A stretch of 64,000 nucleotides of DNA from Paenibacillus luteus (GTDB taxonomy: Bacteria; Bacillota; Bacilli; Paenibacillales; Paenibacillaceae), in the NCBI RefSeq assembly GCF_006542765.1, contig NZ_SKCD01000017.1, positions 47,632 through 111,631 of the forward strand, given 5' to 3'. The notes beneath the pieces were generated by a model. That model searched no databases and was not told where the DNA came from. It saw only the letters and a list, made by a program, of their open reading frames with translations. Positions 44,225 through 51,667 of the stretch are shown here, in pieces. Each line of letters starts with the position of its first letter. The stretch's first letter is position 1. The translations under genes were made by a program, and so were the position numbers.

Positions 44225-45400
44225 TTAATTCAAATCAAGCTTAGACACGGCTTGCTTCATCTGATGCAGAGCTTGCTCAAGCACAGCTCGCGGAAAGCCA
44301 ATGCTCATACGAAGAAAACCTTCGCCGTTGCCACAGGAAGCTCCGTCTCTAAACGCGACTTTCGCTTCGCGTAAGAAATACGGGGCAAGCTGATCTGGCG
44401 GAAGCCCAAGCTTGCGGGCATCCAGCCATAATAAATAGGTCGCTTCCGGCTGAATGAGCTCCAGCTGAGGAATATGTTCCCGCAAGAATTCCCCAACCAG
44501 CTTCGCATTTTCTTCAATGTACGGGACAAGCTGATCGACGTAATACCCCCCATGCCGATAGGCAGCCTCCAAGGCTACCATGCCGAATACTGGCCGGTCG
44601 ATGGCTTTGTTGTTGATTAAGGCAACGCGGAATGCTTCGCGCCGGCGCTCATTCGGAATAATCGCTGCGGACGAACGCATGCCCGCTAGGTTGAAGGTTT
44701 TGCTCGGATTGACCGTTACCATGCAATGCTGGGCGATTTCTTCCGAAATGGCAGGCAAAGGAATGTGAGTGAACGCCTCGTAGACAAGATCGGCATGTAC
44801 CTCATCGGAGACGACAAACACATGATGACGCAAGCATAGCTCGGCCATCCGCGTCAGCTCTTCCTTCGTCCAGCAGCGCCCAACAGGATTATGCGGATTG
44901 CACAGCAGCATCAGCTTGGTGCGCGGGTTGCTGAGCTGTCGCTCCAAATCCTCAAAATCTATCTCATAGCGGCCATTGCGCAGGATAAGCTTATTTTCCG
45001 CTTTCATACGTCCGCTATTGTCAATTAAGCTGTGAAAAGCATGATAAACCGGCGTTTGAATTAACACTCGGTCGCCTGGCTGAGTAAAGGCCTGAACCGC
45101 AAATACAAGCGAAGAACCAACTGAAGGTGAATATTGGGCCCACTCCGGCTCAATGGGTAACTCGAAGCGGCTAGCCATCCAGTGCTGGACAGCAAGCCCC
45201 AATTCAGCGCTCTCTGCGACATACCCAAACATCCCTTGATTTACCCGACTTGCGAGCGCATCCATAATCGGCTGTGCGGTTTGAAAATTTGTCTCTGCCA
45301 AATGCATTGGCAATACATCTTCCGGATATAGGCTGTACATTTGCGAATCGGTATGACGCCGATCGTACTGTACGCTAAAGTTATGGGTGAGAGCCATCAT
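44225..45400 (-). CDS. MalY/PatB-family C-S lyase (PLP aminotransferase fold)
   Basis: A 391-residue fold-type I PLP enzyme. 'CNPHNPVGRCW' binds the cofactor ring, 'VVSDEVHADLVY' holds the pyridine-nitrogen Asp, and Lys234 in 'NPSKTFNLAG' forms the Schiff base. The family cleaves cystathionine and other cysteine S-conjugates to a thiol, pyruvate and ammonia. It is the last gene of an operon with a cystine-type ABC importer, which fits processing of imported sulphur amino acids. A second ATG at codon 2 is also a possible start. Confidence 0.88.
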   Translation of the reverse strand: MMALTHNFSVQYDRRHTDSQMYSLYPEDVLPMHLAETNFQTAQPIMDALASRVNQGMFGYVAESAELGLAVQHWMASRFELPIEPEWAQYSPSVGSSLVFAVQAFTQPGDRVLIQTPVYHAFHSLIDNSGRMKAENKLILRNGRYEIDFEDLERQLSNPRTKLMLLCNPHNPVGRCWTKEELTRMAELCLRHHVFVVSDEVHADLVYEAFTHIPLPAISEEIAQHCMVTVNPSKTFNLAGMRSSAAIIPNERRREAFRVALINNKAIDRPVFGMVALEAAYRHGGYYVDQLVPYIEENAKLVGEFLREHIPQLELIQPEATYLLWLDARKLGLPPDQLAPYFLREAKVAFRDGASCGNGEGFLRMSIGFPRAVLEQALHQMKQAVSKLDLN

Positions 45401-45418
45401 TTGCCTCTTTCTCTGCTG

Positions 45419-46159
45419 TCAGTTTTCGGAAAATACCATGCCCAGAAATTTCTTCGTCCGCTCCTGCTGTGGATGTTCAAAAAAGCTTTGCGGATCGCCT
45501 TCTTCAATAATCGAGCCTTCCGCCATAAAGATGATTCGGTCCGCGATTTCTCTGGCGAAGGACATTTCATGGGTGACGATCAGCATCGTTGTATCGGTAT
45601 TGACGATAGAGCGGATGACCTGCAGCACTTCGCCTACAAGCTCGGGATCAAGCGCCGAGGTTGGCTCATCAAGGAGGATCACCGAGGGATTGACTGCAAG
45701 AGCACGTGCAATCGCTACGCGCTGCTGCTGCCCGCCGGAGAGCATAGCCGGATAGCTGTCTGCTTTGCTCGCCAGCCCCACCTGCTCCAGCAGCCGAAGG
45801 CCGAGCTTCTCGGCATCGGGCTTAGTCATCTTCTTCGTGACAACGAGCGATTCAATGACGTTTTGCAGCGCTGTTTTATTTTTGAATAAATTGTAATGCT
45901 GGAACACCATCGCCGATTTTTGCCTTAACGCGTAAGCATCGGATTTTTTCAGCTTACTTGTATCCACCTCTAGGCCGTCGATTTCAATCTGCCCGGCGTC
46001 CGGCACCTCCAGCAGGTTGAGACAGCGCAGCAGCGTTGACTTGCCTGAACCGGAAGGGCCGATAATCGCAACAACCTCACGGCGCTTCACTTCTAAGTTA
46101 ATTTGTTTAAGCACCTCGTTATCCCCGAAATGCTTCTTTAACCCGCTCACCTTTAGCAT
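45419..46159 (-). CDS. Polar amino acid/cystine ABC transporter ATPase
   Basis: A 246-residue ATPase with Walker A 'GPSGSGKST', Q-loop 'MVFQHYNLF', signature 'LSGGQQQRVAIARAL' and Walker B 'VILLDEPTSALDPE'. The length and text are those of GlnQ/TcyC/TcyN-like proteins. It lies ten bases after the permease gene. Together with the C-S lyase, cystine or a cysteine conjugate is the likely substrate. Confidence 0.92.
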   Translation of the reverse strand: MLKVSGLKKHFGDNEVLKQINLEVKRREVVAIIGPSGSGKSTLLRCLNLLEVPDAGQIEIDGLEVDTSKLKKSDAYALRQKSAMVFQHYNLFKNKTALQNVIESLVVTKKMTKPDAEKLGLRLLEQVGLASKADSYPAMLSGGQQQRVAIARALAVNPSVILLDEPTSALDPELVGEVLQVIRSIVNTDTTMLIVTHEMSFAREIADRIIFMAEGSIIEEGDPQSFFEHPQQERTKKFLGMVFSEN

Positions 46160-46169
46160 AACAGAACTC

Positions 46170-46838
46170 CTATCGATAAGGCTTGCTCATCACCTTTTCC
46201 AATTTTCCCTGCAGCATGCTCAGCACAATTGTTACTGCCCAATAAATCAGCGCAACGGCGATATAGCTCTCCAAAAAGCGAAAGGAGTTGCTAGCCAAAA
46301 TTTTCGTTTGCGCGAAAATATCGGTGACGCCAACCGTAAAGGCCAGCGAGGACTCCTTGACCAGCATAATTAAATAATTCCCAAGACTCGGAACGGCGAT
46401 CCGCAATGCCTGCGGCAGCACAACCCGGCGGAAGCCTTGCCATTTGGTCATGCCGACTGACAAGCAAGCCTCCATTTGTCCGCTATCCACCGCATTAAGC
46501 GCGCCACGGAATTCTTCCGCCAAATAAGCGGCATTCTTGAAGCTAAGGGCTACGATCGTCGCCGTAATTGCATCAATGAACGTGAATTCAGGGAAAACCT
46601 GCGGTATCCCTACGTAAAAGATAAACAGCGTAACCAGTGTCGGCACCGAGCGGAAGAAGGAAATGTACACCTTTGCCAGCGGCGACAAAATAAAAATTTT
46701 ATTATTAATAATAAGTGCCAGCACAATACCCATGAGGCAAGCCAGCAGCATGGAGCCTACTGCGAGCATGAGTGTCATCGGCAAATACTTCAGCAGCCGC
46801 GGTATCGCTTCGAATATGAACGCGGTATCGAAATTCAT
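46170..46838 (-). CDS. Polar amino acid/cystine ABC transporter permease
   Basis: A 222-residue HisM-type permease with 'IPRLLKYLPMTLMLAVGSML' at the N-terminus and the EAA-like loop 'EACLSVGMTKWQGFRRVVLP'. Such permeases act as homodimers with one ATPase. It is four bases after the binding-protein gene. Confidence 0.92.
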   Translation of the reverse strand: MNFDTAFIFEAIPRLLKYLPMTLMLAVGSMLLACLMGIVLALIINNKIFILSPLAKVYISFFRSVPTLVTLFIFYVGIPQVFPEFTFIDAITATIVALSFKNAAYLAEEFRGALNAVDSGQMEACLSVGMTKWQGFRRVVLPQALRIAVPSLGNYLIMLVKESSLAFTVGVTDIFAQTKILASNSFRFLESYIAVALIYWAVTIVLSMLQGKLEKVMSKPYR

Positions 46839-46842
46839 CGGA

Positions 46843-47655
46843 TTAGTCAGCCTTGCTAATATCTTGTTTCAAATGCTCATTAGACAGCTTAGTCAGCGTG
46901 CCGTCCTCTGCAAGGGCTTGCAACGCTTCGTTGAAGGAATCACGCAGCTTTTGGCCATCTTCCGTATTCGGGAATGGGAAGGCTTCTTCATAAGTATACA
47001 CAGGGTCCCCTGCTTTCTTCAAAGCAAGACCTGAGTTATCGATAAGCAGTTGTGCGCCCGCACGGTCCATAATATAAGCGTCGAGCCGTTTCAGAGCTAC
47101 ATCGTTTAAAATAACGCTTGGGTCTTCGTAAGTCGTAATGTTCAGCTCGTTGTTCGGATCGTTTGCCCGCAAATAAGCTTCTTTGCTTGTCCCTACGTCA
47201 ACGCCGATTTTTTTGCCTTTCAAATCCGCCAGCGATTGGATGGAATCATCGTCAGCTCGAACAATAAGCTGTGCCCCTGAGTAAATATAGGTTTGGGAGA
47301 AAATATATTTCTCTTTACGCTTTTCATTCGCTTCAACCTGATTGGCAATCGTGTCGATTTTGCCCGCATCCAGCATTCCGAACATGCCAGCCATATCAGC
47401 GGTCGTCCAGTTTACTTTCGTGTAACCCAAATGCTTAGCTACAGCTTCCGCTACGGCAATATCATAGCCTTCCAGCTTGTCTCCATCTTTCTTGGAGAAA
47501 CCGATGCTCACGCCGTAGGTAGCTAGGTTGAGCTCTTTACTCTCTGTAGCGCTACCCGTGCCAGTACCTTCAGAATCATTTGCTTTTGTACCGCATGCTC
47601 CTAGCACCAACGTCATTGCAAGCATTAACAAGACCACACTTTTTTTGCCAAACAT
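46843..47655 (-). CDS. Cystine-type amino acid-binding lipoprotein
   Basis: A 270-residue SBP_bac_3 protein. Lipobox LGAC (Cys21), short Ser/Gly/Thr-rich tether, then the two-lobe fold with 'EGYDIAVAEAVAKHLGYTKV', 'GMFGMLDAGKIDTIANQVEA' and 'KGKKIGVDVGTSKEAYLR'. 'DTIANQVEANEKRKEKYIFS' resembles TcyJ/TcyK/YxeM-type receptors for cystine and related sulphur compounds. AGGAGG precedes the ATG. The operator of the LacI regulator lies 20 bases upstream. Confidence 0.9.
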   Translation of the reverse strand: MFGKKSVVLLMLAMTLVLGACGTKANDSEGTGTGSATESKELNLATYGVSIGFSKKDGDKLEGYDIAVAEAVAKHLGYTKVNWTTADMAGMFGMLDAGKIDTIANQVEANEKRKEKYIFSQTYIYSGAQLIVRADDDSIQSLADLKGKKIGVDVGTSKEAYLRANDPNNELNITTYEDPSVILNDVALKRLDAYIMDRAGAQLLIDNSGLALKKAGDPVYTYEEAFPFPNTEDGQKLRDSFNEALQALAEDGTLTKLSNEHLKQDISKAD

Positions 47656-47675
47656 GTTGAACAGCCTCCTTTTAG

Positions 47676-47687
47676 TAGATCGATCTA
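47676..47687. promoter_or_regulatory. LacI-type operator in the ABC operon leader
   Basis: TAGATCGATCTA is a perfect palindrome with the central CG usual for LacI-family sites. It is identical to the core of the site at 49029-49042 on the other side of the LacI gene. Confidence 0.75.
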
Positions 47688-47791
47688 ATTTTTCGCTAAA
47701 CGTAGGCGGTTTGCCTTAAGAGCCAGCAGTCCGTACACGCTTGTTTCTATCGGAAAATAAGCATTGTTCATTTCCCATTAGTTTAGTTGGA

Positions 47792-47820
47792 ATTATAGCA
47801 AGTTGAAATTTGAATGTCAA
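47792..47820 (-). promoter_or_regulatory. Consensus sigma-A promoter of the cystine ABC operon
   Basis: Minus-strand TTGACA (47820-47815), a 17-base spacer and TATAAT (47797-47792). The leader to the first start is about 130 bases; I recognise no riboswitch in it. The operator sits about 100 bases into the leader, so repression there would act by blocking elongation. Confidence 0.75.
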
Positions 47821-47855
47821 TGACCGTTTTTAGGAATAAGGAAGGGGTGCATCGA

Positions 47856-48905
47856 TTAATGCACGCCCATAAAATGAGTCGAAGATTCACGGATAACAAG
47901 CTTTGGCGGTAAAATGATTCTTGCAGCCTCCAGCGGAGCCCGCTCAGAAGCTTCAGGACTAATGCGCTCATGCAGCAGGTTCGCAGCTTCAATTCCCCAC
48001 TGTCCGGAGCCAACAGCGATAGTTGTCAGGCCAGGATTCGCAGTGGCTGCTTCTTTAATATCATCGAAGCCAACGAGAGCCAGATCCTTGCCGGCGACAA
48101 GGCGATTTTCCCTCAGGCCGACAATAACGCCAAGCGCGACAATATCATTATGACAAATCGCCGCCGTAGGCAGCTTGCCCTGCTGAACCAGCTCGCTAAT
48201 AATGATACTTCCGCTTTCACGAGTAGGCGGCCCGGGCATCACTTGCTGGTAATCAGCAGGAATACGGGATATTTCCAGCCCTTCGAGGTAACCCGCAAGA
48301 CGCTCATTATACGCGGAGGTATGCGGCGTGCCGCCAAGCAAAGCGATGCGCTTATGCCCTTGGTCGGCCAAATGCCTTACGGCCATCTGCGTGCCCCATT
48401 TAAAATCAGTGCCAATATAATCAACTTGTACGCCAGAAATTTCACGTCCAATAAGAACGCAAGGAACGTTCAAATGCTTGAGCCGCGCAAACACAGCAGG
48501 ATTAGTGGCTGCCACCGGAGCCATTATAATGCCGCAAACATGATGCTCCAGCATCGTCTCCAGTACGCGTTCCTGCTTGGCTTCCGATTCAAAGGTCATC
48601 CCAAGCAGCGTGGTGTAACCCAGCTCGTCCAGCCGATCCTGCAAATTGGCAAGCAGCTCGGAGAAGAAGGGATTTCCGATATCCGTAATAATAATGCCCA
48701 CGGTAGAAGAACGTCTGGAGCGAAAGCTGGCAGCCACGCGGTCATAGACATAACCTAGCTTATTCATCGACGCATGGACCTTCTGTTTGGTTTGCTCCGT
48801 AATCGATGAGCTGCCCCTGACAACAAGCGATGCCGTAGCCCGGGATACACCTGCATCCTTCGCGACATCCTGAAGCGTTACGCGTTTTTCTTTTTTGTCG
48901 CTCAC
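47856..48905 (-). CDS. LacI-family repressor
   Basis: A 349-residue regulator. The N-terminal helix-turn-helix is 'VTLQDVAKDAGVSRATASLV', followed by the hinge helix region and a periplasmic-binding-protein-like effector domain from about residue 68 ('VGIIITDIGNPFFSELLANL', 'AICHNDIVALGVI', 'LVGFDDIKEAATANPGLTTI'). GTG start with AGAGGTG upstream. It stands between two operons carrying the same palindrome, and is the obvious candidate to bind it. The inducer is unknown. Confidence 0.9.
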   Translation of the reverse strand: MSDKKEKRVTLQDVAKDAGVSRATASLVVRGSSSITEQTKQKVHASMNKLGYVYDRVAASFRSRRSSTVGIIITDIGNPFFSELLANLQDRLDELGYTTLLGMTFESEAKQERVLETMLEHHVCGIIMAPVAATNPAVFARLKHLNVPCVLIGREISGVQVDYIGTDFKWGTQMAVRHLADQGHKRIALLGGTPHTSAYNERLAGYLEGLEISRIPADYQQVMPGPPTRESGSIIISELVQQGKLPTAAICHNDIVALGVIVGLRENRLVAGKDLALVGFDDIKEAATANPGLTTIAVGSGQWGIEAANLLHERISPEASERAPLEAARIILPPKLVIRESSTHFMGVH

Positions 48906-48988
48906 AATCAGTCACACCTCTTTCGTTAAAAAAAATTATAGTACATAACAGCAGCTTATGGAAAGAGCTGAAATTCCGCTTCCTGCTG

Positions 48989-49042
48989 TTGACAGGCGGA
49001 ATACCGTTTTCTATAATCAATGGAAAGATTAGATCGATCTAA
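48989..49042 (+). promoter_or_regulatory. Consensus sigma-A promoter and LacI operator before the enoyl-CoA hydratase gene
   Basis: TTGACA (48989-48994), a 17-base spacer and TATAAT (49012-49017). TTAGATCGATCTAA (49029-49042), a perfect palindrome, covers about +5 to +18, a classic LacI repression position. Confidence 0.85.
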
Positions 49043-49102
49043 TAAGGCAACTTCTATGTTAGTGGACATCCATTTCTATTCGTATAAAAGGTGGTAATAT
49101 TC

Positions 49103-49906
49103 GTGTCAATCAATCCGGGAATTGAATTTCGCAAGGAAGGCCGCATCGGGATTATCCGTTTCAACAATCCTCCGCTGAATCTGGGAACAAATAACGGGCT
49201 TGCGCTGCTTGAACAGATTTTAGCCGATATCGAGTCGGATAGCGAGCTTCGTGCCGTAGTGCTGACCCATAATGGCAAAGTTTTTTCAGCGGGCTCTGAC
49301 ATGAATGAAATTCAGAAGCATCTGGAGAAGAACACGTATGTCAGCGAAAAAATGGAGAGCGAGGTTCGGCTGCGTACCCGCTTGTCCCTCCTTCCCATTC
49401 CGACAATTGCCGCGCTAGACGGCTCTGCATACGGCGGCGGCTTTGACTGGGCGCTCAGCTGTGACATGCGGGTTGCAGCTCCTCATGTTGTGCTTTCCTT
49501 GCCGGAGGTAAACATCGGCTCCTTCCCGGGAAGCGGCAGTGCTTACCGAATGACCCGTCTAATCGGATCGGGAAGAGCGATGCAATTTATGCTGTTTGCC
49601 AAGCCGATGAGTGTGCAAGAGGCGCTGAGCTTGGGCGTGGTGAACGAAATCGCCAATGAGGGGACAGCTTATGAGCTCGCCTATCGATGGGCAGAGGAGA
49701 TTGCTGCCAAATCCGGTTCAGCCGTACGAGCTGTGAAGGAAGCGCTCAGCCGCATTTTTATGACGGAGCAAAGATGGCTTGATCTAACGCAGCTCGAAAT
49801 TTCACAAAAGGTTGCGGATAGCGCTGATTTCCGTGAAGGCATGCAGGCCTTCTTCGAGAAACGCCCGCCTATTTTTGAAGGCGATACCGCCCCTGATTCG
49901 AAATAA
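49103..49906 (+). CDS. Enoyl-CoA hydratase/isomerase family protein
   Basis: A 267-residue crotonase-fold enzyme. The oxyanion-hole segments are 'VFSAGSDMNEI' and 'LDGSAYGGGFDWAL'; 'PEVNIGSFPGSGSAYRMTRL' follows. The second position often occupied by a catalytic Glu reads 'PGSGSA', so hydratase versus other crotonase chemistry is open. The frame opens at GTG 49091, but AAAGGTGG eight bases before GTG 49103 favours the latter. It is the first gene of a two-gene operon with a CoA-transferase. Confidence 0.85.
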   Translation: MSINPGIEFRKEGRIGIIRFNNPPLNLGTNNGLALLEQILADIESDSELRAVVLTHNGKVFSAGSDMNEIQKHLEKNTYVSEKMESEVRLRTRLSLLPIPTIAALDGSAYGGGFDWALSCDMRVAAPHVVLSLPEVNIGSFPGSGSAYRMTRLIGSGRAMQFMLFAKPMSVQEALSLGVVNEIANEGTAYELAYRWAEEIAAKSGSAVRAVKEALSRIFMTEQRWLDLTQLEISQKVADSADFREGMQAFFEKRPPIFEGDTAPDSK

Positions 49907-49971
49907 GCGCGATATAGCCATGGAAAAAGACAGCACAGACGAAAGCAATTGAAGAAGGAGAATCGTTCATC

Positions 49972-51561
49972 GTGCATACATCATTGAAAAAAAGAACGGG
50001 CCCCGTTCCCGTTTTGTCCGCGGAGGACGCTGTTCGCCTCATACCAAACGGAGCCACCGTCGCATTTAGCGGTGCCGGAGGCGGTATTGTTGAGGCGACA
50101 GCCGTTATCGAAGCACTGGCTACGCGTTACCACAAGGAGCAGCAGCCGAGCGGCCTTACTTATCTCCATACCACAGGCCTCGGAGACCGTGCTGATCGGG
50201 GCATGAGTCCGATTGCTATTCCTGGCCTATGCGTCAAAGCCATAGGCGGACATTGGGGGCAATCGCCGCGTATGTCCGAGCTTGCCGAGACAGAACAGAT
50301 TGAAGCTTATTGCTTCCCGCAAGGAGTCATTACGCAGCTTTTTCGTTCGACTGCGGCCGGACATCCCGGTATTTTGAGCCATGTGGGATTAGGCTCGTTC
50401 ATCGACCCGCGCCAGCAAGGCGGCAAGTTAAATAAGCGCACGACAAAAGATCTTGTGCGTCTGATGGAGATCGATGGAAAGGACTGGCTGTTCTACCCAT
50501 CCATTAAACCGGATGTTGCGATTATTAGAGGAACAACCGCAGATACGGACGGCTATATTACGATGGAGGATGAACCAACCTTCCTAGATGTGCTTAGCAT
50601 TGCCCAAGCTACAAAAAACAGCGGCGGCATCGTCATCGTTCAGGTGCAGCGCATGGTTCAGGCCCGCTCCCAGCATCCGAAGACGATTAAAATTCCAGGC
50701 TTCCTCGTTGATGCTGTCGTTGTCGTTCCTGAGCAGATGCAGACTTACCAGACTCAAAGTAACCGTTATATGAGCGGGGATTTGCTTGCTGTTCAAGATG
50801 GCATCGAACCCTTGCAGTTGACCGAGCGCAAGATTATAGCGAGGCGCGCACTGATGGAGGCATTCCCTGGCGCGGTAGCGAACCTCGGCGTTGGCATTTC
50901 CGATGGCGTTGGTTATGTAGCAGCTGAAGAAGGGGTCGGCGAAGCGCTGACGTTTACGGTTGAGCTCGGGCCTATTGGCGGAACGCCGGCCAAAGGCATT
51001 ATTTTCGGAGCGACGATTAGTCCAAGAGCGGTACTCGATCAGCCGTACCAGTTCGATTTCTACGATGGTGGCGGACTTGATGTCAGCTTCCTCAGCTTTG
51101 CCGAGATGGATCAGGCAGGAAACGTAAACGTCCACAAATTCAATGGAAAAATCATGGGCGTTGGCGGCTTTATCGACATTGCTCAAAATTCCAAAAAGGT
51201 CGTGTTCAGCGGAACCTTTACTGCTGGAGGCCTGGGCATTGAAATTAACGACGGCAAGGTACACATTGCTAAAGAAGGCCGCTTCCGCAAAATCGTCCCC
51301 GCACTAGCGGATATCTCTTTCAACGGTGTTGAGGCAGCACTGAGCGGCAAAGAAGTGATTTTCATTACCGAGCGAGCTGTATTCCAGCTTACAGCCCAAG
51401 GCCTGATGCTTGTCGAGATTGCGCCGGGCATCGATCTGCAGCATGATATTCTGGATTTGCTAGCCTTTGAGCCGATGATCTCTCCAGAGCTTAAGCTAAT
51501 GGATGCAAGACTGTTTCAAGCGGAACCTATGGGGCTTAAGCAGGAATGGAATTTTGCATAA
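49972..51561 (+). CDS. Acyl-CoA:carboxylate CoA-transferase (YdiF/propionate CoA-transferase type)
   Basis: A 529-residue fused alpha-beta CoA-transferase. The N-terminal half has 'IPNGATVAFSGAGGGIVEAT' and the C-terminal half has the catalytic Glu331 in 'FTVELGPIGGTP', which forms the glutamyl-CoA thioester. Such enzymes activate short-chain acids using another acyl-CoA as donor. Together with the enoyl-CoA hydratase 66 bases upstream it suggests breakdown of a short-chain acid. The link to the LacI regulator suggests the acid comes from the compound imported by the ABC system. GTG start behind AAGGAG. Confidence 0.88.
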   Translation: MHTSLKKRTGPVPVLSAEDAVRLIPNGATVAFSGAGGGIVEATAVIEALATRYHKEQQPSGLTYLHTTGLGDRADRGMSPIAIPGLCVKAIGGHWGQSPRMSELAETEQIEAYCFPQGVITQLFRSTAAGHPGILSHVGLGSFIDPRQQGGKLNKRTTKDLVRLMEIDGKDWLFYPSIKPDVAIIRGTTADTDGYITMEDEPTFLDVLSIAQATKNSGGIVIVQVQRMVQARSQHPKTIKIPGFLVDAVVVVPEQMQTYQTQSNRYMSGDLLAVQDGIEPLQLTERKIIARRALMEAFPGAVANLGVGISDGVGYVAAEEGVGEALTFTVELGPIGGTPAKGIIFGATISPRAVLDQPYQFDFYDGGGLDVSFLSFAEMDQAGNVNVHKFNGKIMGVGGFIDIAQNSKKVVFSGTFTAGGLGIEINDGKVHIAKEGRFRKIVPALADISFNGVEAALSGKEVIFITERAVFQLTAQGLMLVEIAPGIDLQHDILDLLAFEPMISPELKLMDARLFQAEPMGLKQEWNFA

Positions 51562-51596
51562 ATAAGATACGACTTAATCAAATATACAGCTACATG

Positions 51597-51644
51597 CAAA
51601 AGAGACTGCTCAAAAGTAATTCACCTTCGAACAGTCTCTTTTTG
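51597..51644. terminator. Terminator between the CoA-transferase and SLH genes
   Basis: AAAAGAGACTG pairs with CAGTCTCTTTTT with a 23-base loop; the T-run is on the plus strand and an A-run gives T on the minus strand too. Confidence 0.8.
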
Positions 51645-51667
51645 TGTTTGGCTAATTGGTTAAGCTA

